DNA of 64,000 nucleotides from Alphaproteobacteria bacterium (GCA_020632795.1 JACKEV010000010.1:496001-560000); one strand, 5' to 3'. Positions 34,076 through 42,918 are shown, numbered from the stretch's first letter. Translations and numbers: made by a program. Notes: generated by a model from the sequence alone, not told the origin.

Positions 34076-35512
34076 ATGCAAGACGCGCCCGAGCCGCTCG
34101 CGCCTGCCGCCCTGGAGATCCTCTCGCCCCCGCCCGGTGAGCGGCGGCGCTTCGAGCTGGAGCGCTGCCTGGGCCGCGGGGGCTTCGGGGAGGTCTACCT
34201 GGCCACGATGGTGAGCCCCCAGGGGCTGCGCCGCAAGGTCGCGGTGAAGGTGCTCACCGCCGAGCTGGGCCCCAAGGACGAGGAGGTCCTGCGCTTCCGG
34301 GACGAGGCCCGGCTGCTCGCCCGGCTCAACCACCGGGGCATCCCGGCGGTGCTCGACCTGGTGCTGCTGCGGGGGCGGCTGGCCCTGGCCACCGAGTACG
34401 TGCCCGGCGAGGACCTGAGCCGCTGCATCCGCAGCAATCCGCCCCTCTCCGTGCGCGCCGCGGTCGAGTGCGCCGCCGAGGTCGCCGCCGCCCTGCACGC
34501 CGCCCGCACCCACGATGACGGCGGCGGGCCCCTCGGGCTCATCCACCGGGACATCAAGCCCGCCAACATCCGCCTGACCCCCGACGGCGACGTCAAGCTG
34601 CTCGACTTCGGGCTGGCCATCGCCACCGACCAGCCCCGCTCGGTCAAGACCCGCACCGGCATGGTGGCCGGCACCCCCGGCTACCTGGCGCCTGAACGCC
34701 TGACCCGCGACGGCCAGCTCCCCGCCTCCGACATCTACGCTCTGGGCTGCGTGCTGTTCGAGTCGCTGGCGCGCTGGCGCCTCTACAAGGACGTCTCCAC
34801 CGCCCAGTTCACGAAGATGGCCGTCGAGGAGGCCCACCACGACGAGGTCATCCGCAAGCGCATCGCCACGCTGCCGGACACCACGCCCCGACGGCTGCGC
34901 GTCCTGCTGGCGGAGATGCTGGCGTTCACGCCCGAGGACCGCCCCGCGGCGGGGGACCTGGAGGCACAGCTCCGCGAGCTGGCCGGCGAGCTGCCCGAGC
35001 CCGGCCTGCGCGCCTGGGCCCGCGCCCGGGACTGGCCACCCCCCCGGGACCTGGAGGCCGCCTGGACCGGCCAGGCCATCGAGGAGGGCGAGCCCCGCAC
35101 GCCGCCCGCGCCTGCGGTGGCCGCCCCCGAGCCCGAGCCCCCTCCCCCGCCGCCGCGGCGCTGGCCCCTCGCGGCGGCCGTGGTCGGCGCGCTCCTCCTG
35201 CTGGGCGTCGGGGTGGCGTGGCTCTCCGGCGGCGAGCACGCCAAGGAGATGCAGGACGCCCCGGCCCTGGTCGCGGTGACCGCCCCCGCGGGCGGCGCCG
35301 CCGCCCCCGCCTTCGTCTCTGTGGACGGCGACGTCCCCCTGGAGCTGCGGGCCGACGACGCCCGGCTGCCCCCCGGCGAGGTCCCCGCCGGCGGCTACGA
35401 CCTCTACGCAGACTTCGGCGCGGGCTGGGTGAAGGCCGGCGTAGCCACCCTCAAGCCCGGGATGCGGGCCCGGGTGCGCTGCGCGGTGGGGCGCTGCGAG
35501 GTGGTGGAGTGA
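34076..35512 (+). CDS. Membrane-anchored Ser/Thr protein kinase
   Basis: 478 aa. Hanks-type kinase domain at residues 24-300: GRGGFGEVY P-loop, AVKVL lysine, HRDIKPANI catalytic loop, DFGLA metal site and GTPGYLAPE activation end, so all catalytic residues are present. A Pro-rich stretch precedes one membrane helix (LAAAVVGALLLLGVGVAWL), and an extracytoplasmic domain of about 90 residues follows, rich in Gly/Ala with PPGEVPAGGYDLYADFGAGW, loosely PEGA-like. A single-pass sensor kinase is likely. It overlaps the downstream broken gene by a GTGA start-stop. Confidence 0.93.
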   Translation: MQDAPEPLAPAALEILSPPPGERRRFELERCLGRGGFGEVYLATMVSPQGLRRKVAVKVLTAELGPKDEEVLRFRDEARLLARLNHRGIPAVLDLVLLRGRLALATEYVPGEDLSRCIRSNPPLSVRAAVECAAEVAAALHAARTHDDGGGPLGLIHRDIKPANIRLTPDGDVKLLDFGLAIATDQPRSVKTRTGMVAGTPGYLAPERLTRDGQLPASDIYALGCVLFESLARWRLYKDVSTAQFTKMAVEEAHHDEVIRKRIATLPDTTPRRLRVLLAEMLAFTPEDRPAAGDLEAQLRELAGELPEPGLRAWARARDWPPPRDLEAAWTGQAIEEGEPRTPPAPAVAAPEPEPPPPPPRRWPLAAAVVGALLLLGVGVAWLSGGEHAKEMQDAPALVAVTAPAGGAAAPAFVSVDGDVPLELRADDARLPPGEVPAGGYDLYADFGAGWVKAGVATLKPGMRARVRCAVGRCEVVE

Positions 35513-35928
35513 TCGCCGTGCGCGACCTCGCCGGGTTGCCGGCCCCTCGCCTCGCCGCGATGACCGCCGAGCTGGGCGCGCACACCACCCTGGAGAAGGT
35601 CGCCCGGTGGGGCTACGCGAAGCAGCCCTTCGTCGAGGTCGCCGACGTCATCGTCCAGGACGAGTTCACCCACGACGTGCTCGTGCCCCTGCCCGACGGC
35701 CTTTGGTTGGTCTACGACAGCACCTGACTGGGGGCGCTGGCGGCGGTCGCCGTCTGGGACCACAGGCCCACCGCGGACGAGCTGCTGGCGGACCGCCTCG
35801 CCCTGGGGTGGCGCCCCCGCGCGTCGCCGGTCGCGTCCGGTCCGCAGATCCTCGGCCACGCACAGTGCCTGTTCGAGGGCACCTGCGGCGCGCCGGTGAC
35901 CCTCAGCTTCCGAGCAGGCTCATCGTGA
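35509..35928 (+). pseudogene. Unknown gene interrupted by an in-frame TGA
   Basis: Starts at GTG 35509, overlapping the kinase stop. 72 codons run to TGA 35725-35727 (…LWLVYDST-stop). The same frame continues for another 66 codons with ordinary protein-like sequence (LGALAAVAVWDHRPTADELL … LFEGTCGAPVTLSF) to TGA 35926. Codon composition is alike on both sides, so the full gene was probably 139 aa. Explanations, in order of likelihood: recent nonsense mutation (TGC/TGG to TGA), sequencing error, or recoding as selenocysteine. A 4-bp stem with a GCGGT loop follows the TGA, but I do not find it convincing as a SECIS. No recognised family. Confidence 0.65.
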
Positions 35929-36010
35929 CGACGATGATGACGAGGGCGAAGACGATGCCGATGCCTCGCTCCCCGTCTCGCTCACATCGTGGTGTGGCCG
36001 GCTCTTCCAT
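35903..36010 (-). CDS. Small single-pass membrane peptide
   Basis: 35 aa, ATG 36010 to TGA 35905-35903. GAGGAG sits at good spacing upstream of the ATG. Charged N-terminus (MEEPATPRCERDGERG) followed by one clear membrane helix (IGIVFALVIIVVTMSLLG). It overlaps the tail of the interrupted plus-strand gene by 26 nt. No family recognised; small hydrophobic peptides of this type are often regulators of membrane complexes or toxin-like, which is only a guess here. Confidence 0.45.
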   Translation of the reverse strand: MEEPATPRCERDGERGIGIVFALVIIVVTMSLLGS

Positions 36011-36063
36011 GGTGCTCTCCTCGGGCAGTGCTCACGCGGTCTGGCAATGCTCAGACTATCCCC

Positions 36064-37266
36064 TCATTGAAAAGGCCGCATGACCGCGCCGCTGTCATCG
36101 GCGGCCGGCAGCGGGGGCAGCTCGCCAGGATCCTTGCCCAACGCCGAGAGCTGCGCGGCGAGCCAGGCGTGGACGGCCTCGACGCCGAGCGGCGATTCGC
36201 TGATCTGGGGCAGGGGGTCGACCGCCGCGGGCAGGAGCTGGACGGCGTCCTCGGGGATCCCGACCTTGGAGAGCTTGGTCCGCGCGTCCGCCACGTAGCG
36301 GTCCACGTCGCCGGGGCGCAGCACGTCGATCTTGTTGAGCAGGACCAGGGTGGGCTTGTTTGAGGCCACGCAGCGGCCGTAGTCGGCCAGCTCGCGGGCC
36401 TGCACCCCGCCCTCGGCGTTGAGCACGTACACGTAGATGTCGATGTGGTTCAGGACCTGGCGGGCCTCCTCGGTGACCGCCTCGACGACGTCGCCCATGC
36501 CCGGGGTGTTCACCACGAACAGCGCGAGGCTGTCGGGCACCTGGGTGACGCTCACCTCGCGGGTGGAGCCGGCCACCGGGTGGATGTTGCCGGAGTCGAT
36601 GCCGAAGATCGCGCGGATGGCGGCGTCCTTGCCCGAGGACGGCGAGCCCACGAAGCCGACGGTGACCCGGTGGCGCACCTGTTGGCGCAGCATCGCGATC
36701 TGGACCACCGCCGGCAGGGTGACCGACAGGCGGGGCCCCATGGCCTTGAGCAGCCCCCCGGCCACCAGGAAGGGGATGAACGGGCGCGCCAGCAGAGCGA
36801 GCAGCCCCGCGCCGGTGACGGTGAACGCGGCCAGGGCGGTGGAGCGGAAGGTCCACTGCTCCCCCAGGGCCAGGCGGGCGCGGGCGGTGGCGGCGTGGCC
36901 GTCGGGGGTGTCCTCGCCGCTGGTGAACATGACCCACAGGCCCTCGCGCTGGTCGGGGGGCAGGCTGTCCCAGGCCCGACGCAGCCACTCGCCGACCACC
37001 CGGCCCTCGAGCTGCGCGTCGCCCTCGGCCTCCAGCGGCTCCAGCTCCAGGTGCCGGGCGACGTCCTCCAACACCTCGCGGTAGCCGGGGCCGCCGCCGC
37101 GCACGAGGTTGGCGACGGCCTGGCCGCCCTCGCGGCGCAGCCGCCCGTCGATGCCCCGGGCCAGATCCGCCAGGCCCACGCCGTCGGTGCGCAGGCTCAG
37201 CAGCCGGGCGAGGGGGACCAGCTCGTCGCGGTGGCAGCGATCCAGCAGGGCGACCAGCTCGCTCAC
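36064..37266 (-). CDS. YaaW-like domain fused to P-loop GTPase
   Basis: 400 aa. Residues 1-110 resemble the YaaW/UPF0174 domain (DELVPLARLLSL, RREGGQAVANLVRGGG, YREVLEDVARHL). Residues 130-190 carry two hydrophobic stretches (FTVTGAGLLALLARPFIPFLVAGGLL). Residues 205-380 are an Era/dynamin-like GTPase: Walker A GSPSSGKDA, G3 NTPGMGD (Asn where Asp is usual) and LNKID for guanine specificity. The ATG at 37266 overlaps the stop of the next-door GTPase, so the two are coupled. It is predicted to work at the inner membrane, perhaps in membrane stress or remodelling (inference). Confidence 0.82.
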   Translation of the reverse strand: MSELVALLDRCHRDELVPLARLLSLRTDGVGLADLARGIDGRLRREGGQAVANLVRGGGPGYREVLEDVARHLELEPLEAEGDAQLEGRVVGEWLRRAWDSLPPDQREGLWVMFTSGEDTPDGHAATARARLALGEQWTFRSTALAAFTVTGAGLLALLARPFIPFLVAGGLLKAMGPRLSVTLPAVVQIAMLRQQVRHRVTVGFVGSPSSGKDAAIRAIFGIDSGNIHPVAGSTREVSVTQVPDSLALFVVNTPGMGDVVEAVTEEARQVLNHIDIYVYVLNAEGGVQARELADYGRCVASNKPTLVLLNKIDVLRPGDVDRYVADARTKLSKVGIPEDAVQLLPAAVDPLPQISESPLGVEAVHAWLAAQLSALGKDPGELPPLPAADDSGAVMRPFQ

Positions 37267-38390
37267 AGCTCCGTGGCCTCGTCGACCTCGGGCGGGGGCT
37301 CGGGCCAGGCGATGGGGTCGCTGTCGTCGGGCAGCTCGCGGGCGGCGCGCAGGGCGACCCGGTCGAAGATCTTCCGCAGCTCGTCGATGGAGAGGCGCTG
37401 GTCGGACTGCACGAAGCGGATGGCGGCCTCGCCCACCCCGTAGGTGGTGCCGGCGGCCACGGCGCTGGCCAGGGCGGCGGTGGCGGCCTGGGCGACCTGG
37501 GCCCCGGGCAGCCAGCCCGCCGCCTTGAGGGCCTGGACCGACCAGCGGATGAAGCCCTTGCTGCCGCCGGCCAGCAGCTCACCCACCATCCACAGGACCA
37601 CGTCCTGGTCCAGGCGCTGGCCGTGGATGGCGGCGATCTGCTGGACCATGCGGACCTGGATCCAGGTGACCGCGGTGATGTCCGCGCCGGGAACGGGCAC
37701 CGCCCCGGCCACCGCCGCCTTGCGGGCCGCCCCCCGGATGACCGGCTGGCAGGCGGCGCGCTTGTTGCGGAGCTGCTTGGCGAAGGCCAGGGCCTTGCCC
37801 CGCTCGGCCAGGCGGGCGTAGATCCAGTCCACCACGTCCTGGAGGCGCATGGGCGCGTCGGCGATGGCGGGGTGGGGGTCGAAGGCGCAGGCCACCGCGT
37901 CGGCGCGGGGCACGCCGAGCTGTTCGAGGGTCTGGTGGATGAAGGCGGCGCGGTGCTGGGGGCGGATGAGGTCGATCTTGTTGAGGCAGACCAGGGTGGG
38001 CCAGCTCCCGTCGCCCCGGCGGCGGATGGCGTCGAGGTCGCGGCGCTCGTCGATGGTGGCGCCGCCCTCGGCGTTGACGACATAGACCACGAGGTCCATG
38101 TGCTCCAGGGCCTTGCGGCCCACCGCGTCGACCTCGGCCCGGATGTCCCCGAAGCCCGGGGCGTTGACCACCACGAAGCGGCCCTCGCCGTCCAGGGCGG
38201 CCACCCGCATTCGCTCGGTGGAGCCGGGGATGGGGTCGATCTCCCCGAAGTCCACCCCGAACAGGGCGCGGATGGCGGCGTCCTTGCCGGCGGAGGCGCT
38301 GCCCAGGAAGGCCAGGGTCAGGCGCTGGTTGAGGGCGTCGTCGAGATCGTCGGTGATCTCGGTCCAGCGGGGATCGGGGGTCTCTGACAT
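37263..38390 (-). CDS. P-loop GTPase with DUF697-like C-terminus
   Basis: 375 aa. Walker A GSASAGKDA near residue 30, G3 NAPGFGD, G4 LNKIDLI. The region around 225-345 is hydrophobic/Ala-rich (AAVAGAVPVPGADITAVTWIQ, WMVGELLAGGSKGFIRW), matching the DUF697-like membrane-associating domain found after Era-like GTPases. It shares the unusual GKDAAIRA(I/L)FG P-loop context with its neighbour at 36064, suggesting duplication and possibly heterodimer formation. It sits in an operon with the downstream YaaW-GTPase (ATGA overlap) and the upstream DUF1905-like gene (9-bp gap). Confidence 0.85.
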   Translation of the reverse strand: MSETPDPRWTEITDDLDDALNQRLTLAFLGSASAGKDAAIRALFGVDFGEIDPIPGSTERMRVAALDGEGRFVVVNAPGFGDIRAEVDAVGRKALEHMDLVVYVVNAEGGATIDERRDLDAIRRRGDGSWPTLVCLNKIDLIRPQHRAAFIHQTLEQLGVPRADAVACAFDPHPAIADAPMRLQDVVDWIYARLAERGKALAFAKQLRNKRAACQPVIRGAARKAAVAGAVPVPGADITAVTWIQVRMVQQIAAIHGQRLDQDVVLWMVGELLAGGSKGFIRWSVQALKAAGWLPGAQVAQAATAALASAVAAGTTYGVGEAAIRFVQSDQRLSIDELRKIFDRVALRAARELPDDSDPIAWPEPPPEVDEATEL

Positions 38391-38399
38391 ATCCGTGGC

Positions 38400-38681
38400 T
38401 TATCGCGCCCCGGCGGCTCGGGCAGGGTCCAGCTCGAACCAGACCTCGACGGCGTCGCCGTGGCCCTTGCCGCCGCGCACCCGCTTGGGGACCGGCAGGA
38501 GCGCGCCGTGGGTCTTGTCGCGCCAGATGGTGGTCGGCCAGCGCCGGCCGTCGACGCTGGCCTGGACGGGGGTCATGCCGAAGGCACCGGCGTGCTCCGG
38601 GATGTGTTCGTCGGGGATCGGGGCGAAGGTCCAGCCGCCCTTGCCGGGGACCTTGAACAGGGTCGCGGTGAACGTCGGCAT
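38400..38681 (-). CDS. DUF1905-family protein
   Basis: 93 aa. Fold signature of DUF1905: FKVPGKGGWTFAPIPDEH, VQASVDGRRWPTTIW, GALLPVPKRVR, EVWFELD. Length is normal for the single-domain form. Members are small beta-barrel-like proteins of unknown biochemical role. It is the first gene of the minus-strand set that continues into the two GTPases. Confidence 0.82.
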   Translation of the reverse strand: MPTFTATLFKVPGKGGWTFAPIPDEHIPEHAGAFGMTPVQASVDGRRWPTTIWRDKTHGALLPVPKRVRGGKGHGDAVEVWFELDPARAAGAR

Positions 38682-38723
38682 GGGGTGGATCCTAACCCCA
38701 CCGGGTTAGAGGAGCCTCGCCTC

Positions 38724-39962
38724 ATGTCCCTCCTGCTGCTGCTCGCCTGCGTCGGCGCGGACGACCTCCCCGCCGAGCCCAAGCGCCCCACCGAGCGGGG
38801 GGTCGCGGTGGTCTCCCGTGAGGGCCGCTGGGCGCTGGCCCCGGAGGCCCTGCCGATGGAGGAGCAGATCGCGCAGCTCCAGGCCATCGGCTACGTCGAG
38901 GGCTCCCAGCCCGCCCCCGCGACCTCCGGCGTGGTGGTCCACGACCCCGCGCGGGCCTGGGCCGGCTACAACCTCTACACCTCCGGCCACGGCCCCGAGG
39001 CGGTGCTCATGGACATGGCGGGGCGGGTGCTGCACACCTGGCGGCTGCCCTTCGACGAGGCCTTCCCCGGCCAGGCGCCCCACAACGAGAAGACCCCCAC
39101 CTTCTGGCGCCGGGCGCGGGCGCTGCCGGACGGCGGGCTGCTCGCGATCTTCGAAGGGCACGGGATCGTGAGGCTGGATCGGGACTCGAAGCCCGTCTGG
39201 GCGCGGTTCAACGGCGCCCACCATGACCTGAAGGTCGATGAACACGGCGACATCTGGCTGCTCACCCGCGAGGCCCGCCCCATCCCGTCGATCAGCGCCG
39301 ACCGGGCCACCCTGGAGGACTTCGTCACCGTGCTGGGCCCCGACGGCACCGAGAAGCGGCGGATCTCGGTGCTCGACGCCGCGCTGGCCTCGGACTTCGC
39401 CGCCCTGCTGACGCCCCGGCGCGAGGGCGGCGACGTCTACCACACCAACACCCTGACCCTGCTGGACGGGCGCGCCGAGCACCCCGCCTTCACCGCCGGG
39501 CGGGTGCTCCTGTCCATGCGGACCCTGAGCACGCTGGCGGTGCTCGACCTGGACGCCCAGCGGGTGGTGTGGGCCACGAAAGGCAGCTACCACGGCCAGC
39601 ACGACCCCCGGATGCTGGACGACGGGCGGGTGCTCCTGTTCGACAACGGGCGCAAGGCCAGCCGGGTCCTGGCCCTGGACCCCACCACCCTGGCCGAGGA
39701 GGTGGTCTACGGCCCCGCGGATCGCTCCTTCTTCTCGAAGTTCTGCGGGGCCGCGCAGCGCACCCCGGCGGGCACCACCCTCATCACCGAGTCCGACGCC
39801 GGGCGCGCCTTGGAGGTCACCCCCGAGGGCGAGGTGGTGTGGGCCTTCTACAACCCCCACCGGGCGGGCGCGGACGGCGGGCTCATCGCCACCCTGTTCG
39901 AGGTGCAGCGCCTGCCCCCGGACTTCCCGGTGGGCTGGGCGCAGCACCCGCCGGAAAGGTAG
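38724..39962 (+). CDS. Arylsulfotransferase (ASST)-like lipoprotein
   Basis: 412 aa from ATG 38724 (GAGGAG at 38709). Very short lipoprotein signal (MSLLLLLAC, Cys9). The body is a beta-propeller of the ASST type with YNLYTSGHGPEAVLMDMAG, RVLHTWRLPF, HHDLKVDEHGDIWLLTRE, YHGQHDPRMLDDGRVLLFDNG and EVTPEGEVVWAFYNPH. The conserved histidines of PAPS-independent arylsulfate sulfotransferases may be those in HHD and YHGQHD. It has an LQAIGYVEG motif near residue 55. Three nt separate it from the PAPS-type sulfotransferase, so they probably act together. Confidence 0.83.
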   Translation: MSLLLLLACVGADDLPAEPKRPTERGVAVVSREGRWALAPEALPMEEQIAQLQAIGYVEGSQPAPATSGVVVHDPARAWAGYNLYTSGHGPEAVLMDMAGRVLHTWRLPFDEAFPGQAPHNEKTPTFWRRARALPDGGLLAIFEGHGIVRLDRDSKPVWARFNGAHHDLKVDEHGDIWLLTREARPIPSISADRATLEDFVTVLGPDGTEKRRISVLDAALASDFAALLTPRREGGDVYHTNTLTLLDGRAEHPAFTAGRVLLSMRTLSTLAVLDLDAQRVVWATKGSYHGQHDPRMLDDGRVLLFDNGRKASRVLALDPTTLAEEVVYGPADRSFFSKFCGAAQRTPAGTTLITESDAGRALEVTPEGEVVWAFYNPHRAGADGGLIATLFEVQRLPPDFPVGWAQHPPER

Positions 39963-39965
39963 GCC

Positions 39966-41201
39966 ATGTCTCCGCTCCCCCCCACCGCGCCGGCCACCTG
40001 GCCCCCCGACCGCTACCGGGCGGACGTCGCGGCCTTCGACCGGCTGATGCGATGGTTCGGGCCCCACATCCCCGCGCTGTCGCTCCGCTCCGAGGACATC
40101 CTGGTCAACGCCGAGCGGGCCGAGGGCTGCTGCCACTGGGGCGAGGGGGGCGCGCTCGACGCCATGCGCCTGCTCTCCGACGACCTCCAGGCCGAGCCCC
40201 CCAGCGGGATCGGGCGGCTGATGGCCAGCCAGGTGCTGCTGACCGCCGCCCGGCTCCGCCTGCGCATGAACCGCCTGCTGGAGGAGGGGCGGCTGCCCGA
40301 CCGCCAGCCGAACCGCCCCTGGATCGTGTGCGGTCTGCACCGCAGCGGGACCACCTGGATGCAGCGCCTGCTCTGCGCGGTGCCCGGCCGCCGGGGGGTG
40401 CCCAACCACCACCTCATCACCCCGCTGCCCGCCCCCGGCCGGGTGTGGCGGGCGCGCGCGGTGCTGGGCTTCTCCCGGTGGGTCTCCCCGGAGATGTGGT
40501 CCCTGCACCCGGTGTGGCCCACCGTGCCCGATGAGTGCTGGACCCTGTGCACGCCCAGCTTCCGCATCTACGACATCGCCCTGCACTGGCACCTGCCCCG
40601 GTACATCGCCTGGCTGGACCAGACCGACATGCGGCCGGCGTACCGGACCTACCGCATCCTGCTGGCGAACATCGAGGCCGAGCTGGGCGGCGGGCCGCTG
40701 ACCCTCAAGGGGCCCTGCCACATCGCGGGGCTGGGGGCCCTCCTCGAGGAGATGCCCGACGCCCGGGTGATCTGGACCCACCGGGACCCGGCGGAGACGG
40801 TGGCCAGCTTCGGGCGGCTGACCGCGCTGCAGCGGCGCACGATCTACGGGTCCTACGACCCGGTGCGGGCCGGGGCGGCGACGGTACACCGGGCGGCCAA
40901 CGCGGTGCGGCGGGGGCTGGAGGGCCTGGGCGTGGACCCCAGCCGGGTGGTGCATGTGCGCTACACGGACCTCGTCGCCGACCCGCTGGGGGTGGTGGAG
41001 GCGATCTGCGAGCGCCTGGAGGAGCCCCTGAGCGCGGCGGGGCGGGCGGACCTCAGCCGGCTCATCGCCGCGAAGGGCGGCCAGCGCATGGGCGACGACC
41101 GCTACGCCCCCGCGGCCTGGGGGCTGACCGCCGAGGCGATCCGCGCGGCGATGCCGGCGTATGTCGCCCGGTTCACCGCCCCGGGGGCGCCGATGCGTTG
41201 A
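39966..41201 (+). CDS. PAPS-dependent sulfotransferase
   Basis: 411 aa. The 5'-phosphosulfate loop is GLHRSGTTWMQRLL (about residue 117) and the 3'-phosphate-binding motif is IWTHRDPAETVASFG (about 275). The shape matches the sulfotransferase family found in actinobacteria, Myxococcota and proteobacteria. No signal peptide, so cytoplasmic. It is predicted to sulfate an alcohol or glycan with PAPS; substrate unknown. Co-transcribed with the ASST-like gene. Confidence 0.88.
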   Translation: MSPLPPTAPATWPPDRYRADVAAFDRLMRWFGPHIPALSLRSEDILVNAERAEGCCHWGEGGALDAMRLLSDDLQAEPPSGIGRLMASQVLLTAARLRLRMNRLLEEGRLPDRQPNRPWIVCGLHRSGTTWMQRLLCAVPGRRGVPNHHLITPLPAPGRVWRARAVLGFSRWVSPEMWSLHPVWPTVPDECWTLCTPSFRIYDIALHWHLPRYIAWLDQTDMRPAYRTYRILLANIEAELGGGPLTLKGPCHIAGLGALLEEMPDARVIWTHRDPAETVASFGRLTALQRRTIYGSYDPVRAGAATVHRAANAVRRGLEGLGVDPSRVVHVRYTDLVADPLGVVEAICERLEEPLSAAGRADLSRLIAAKGGQRMGDDRYAPAAWGLTAEAIRAAMPAYVARFTAPGAPMR

Positions 41202-41309
41202 GGGCCTGCACCGGATCTGCACCAGAGTCCTGATCGCATTGCACCGCGCCGCGCCGACCGTGACAGACCGGCGTGTGAGCTTCAGGGTGACCTTCCACAA
41301 GGAGCCCTC

Positions 41310-42710
41310 ATGCAGCGCAAGGACCTCACCCTCGGACTGCTCGGCCTGGTCGGCCTGGCCGCCCTGCTCACCCCCAGCCTGGCCTCGGTCAAGCACGACG
41401 CCGCGCCGCAGCCCGGCCCGGCCCCCCAGGCGGCCCCGGCGCCGATCGCGCCGAAGGTCATCGAACACGGTCCGCTGAAGATGCATGCGGCGCTGGACCA
41501 CCAGGTCCTGCTGGAGGGCTCCGACGGGGAGCGCTGGATGATGTTCGAGGTGTCCTCGGACGAGATCGTGTCGGGTCCGCAGAGCCCGCTGCACCTGAAC
41601 CTGGTGGTGGACACTTCGGGCTCGATGTCCGGGGAGCGGCTGGCGCGGGCGAAGGACGCGGCGGTGCGGCTGGCGGGGCTGCTGGGGCCCGAGGACACCC
41701 TCTCCATCGTGCGCTTCTCCGGGGGCGCCGTGTCGGCGCTGCGGCCCACGCCGGCTACGGACACCGGGGCCATCTTCTCCGCGATCTACAGCCTGCAGGC
41801 GGGCGGGGGCACGGCCATGTACGACGGGCTGCGGCTGGGCGGGGCGCTGGTGGCCAGCGGAGAGGTCGACGCGGTCGGCCGGGTGATCGTGTTGAGTGAC
41901 GGGGCGGCCAACGTGGGCCCGAGCACGCCGGCCGCGATGGCCCAGGAGGCCGCGCGCATCGCGGCGAGCGGGGTGACGGTCTCCGCGCTGGGCCTGGGGC
42001 TGGGCTTCGACCCGGAGAGCCTGATCGCCATCAGCGACGGGGGCGGCGGCCGGTACGCGTATGTGGAGGATCCGGCCCAGGTGACCGAGCTGTTCGAGGA
42101 GGAGCTGCGCCGCTCCCGCGCGACGGCGGCCCGCGGCATGCGGGTGTCCATCGACGCCGCCGACGGGGTCGAGATCCTGGACGTGTACGGCTACGAGCAG
42201 TTCGACGGCCGGGCGACGGCCGACGGGTACGAGGTCTTCCTGGGCGACGTGGTCGGCGGCGAGACCCGCAAGATCGTGGCGCGTGTGCGGGTGCCCGCGG
42301 GCCGGGAGGGGCCCCAGGATGTCGCACAGATGCGGGTCCACTGGCTGGAGCCCGAGTCCGGCAGGGCGACCTCCGCGGAGGTGCCGCTCCAGGTGACGAT
42401 CAGCGATGACGCACAGATGGTCGAGGCGTCCGCGAACGCGGCGGTCTACGCGCGGGCCGCGACGGTCCAGACCGGGCGGGCGCTGGCCGAGGCGGCGACC
42501 CTGCACCAGGCCGGGCAGGCGAAGCAGGCGGAGGCGCGGGTCGCGGAGACGATCGCGGCGCTCCAGCAGATCGGCTACGTGCAGGCGGACGAGCAGATCG
42601 GGGCGCTGGACGCGGCGGCCGCGCGGTACCGCAGCGTGGAGTCGGGGACGACGGAGGCGATGCAGGGGTTCCAGGCGGAGCGGCTGCGGGCGTTGGGGTA
42701 TGTGGAATAG
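41310..42710 (+). CDS. Secreted von Willebrand factor A-domain protein
   Basis: 466 aa; AAGGAG five nt before ATG 41310. Signal-anchor/signal peptide (LGLLGLVGLAALLTPSLAS), Pro/Ala linker, then a vWA domain at about 95-270 with a complete MIDAS (VDTSGSMSG, later LSDGAANVG). A beta-rich domain (about 275-370, VEILDVYGYEQFDG…) and a helical C-terminal region follow. The protein ends exactly in LRALGYVE, and a similar LQQIGYVQ occurs about 50 residues earlier. Looks like the inter-alpha-trypsin-inhibitor-type/YfbK-like secreted vWA proteins. Probably exported and metal-dependent in ligand binding; partner unknown. Confidence 0.85.
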   Translation: MQRKDLTLGLLGLVGLAALLTPSLASVKHDAAPQPGPAPQAAPAPIAPKVIEHGPLKMHAALDHQVLLEGSDGERWMMFEVSSDEIVSGPQSPLHLNLVVDTSGSMSGERLARAKDAAVRLAGLLGPEDTLSIVRFSGGAVSALRPTPATDTGAIFSAIYSLQAGGGTAMYDGLRLGGALVASGEVDAVGRVIVLSDGAANVGPSTPAAMAQEAARIAASGVTVSALGLGLGFDPESLIAISDGGGGRYAYVEDPAQVTELFEEELRRSRATAARGMRVSIDAADGVEILDVYGYEQFDGRATADGYEVFLGDVVGGETRKIVARVRVPAGREGPQDVAQMRVHWLEPESGRATSAEVPLQVTISDDAQMVEASANAAVYARAATVQTGRALAEAATLHQAGQAKQAEARVAETIAALQQIGYVQADEQIGALDAAAARYRSVESGTTEAMQGFQAERLRALGYVE

Positions 42711-42918
42711 CCCTCAACGCGCTCAACGTGCCCGAGGACACCGCGAGTCCCGCAGTTGTCCTCGCGCACGGGGCCTCCCTCCGCAGGAGAGGCGGCGTGG
42801 GCCTGGTGACCTGGAGCCCCCCGCGCTTGCCGATCCCCCCCACTCTGGATAGCCGCCCCTGCGGCACCCTCAGATCTCCGAAGTGGTGGTTTGATGGTGC
42901 CGAGAAGCGGAGCGCAGC

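Noticed and set aside
35725..35765. Bacterial SECIS after the in-frame TGA
   Set aside because: Only a 4-bp stem with a 5-nt loop is seen; this is too weak to claim a selenoprotein, so the gene is listed as interrupted.
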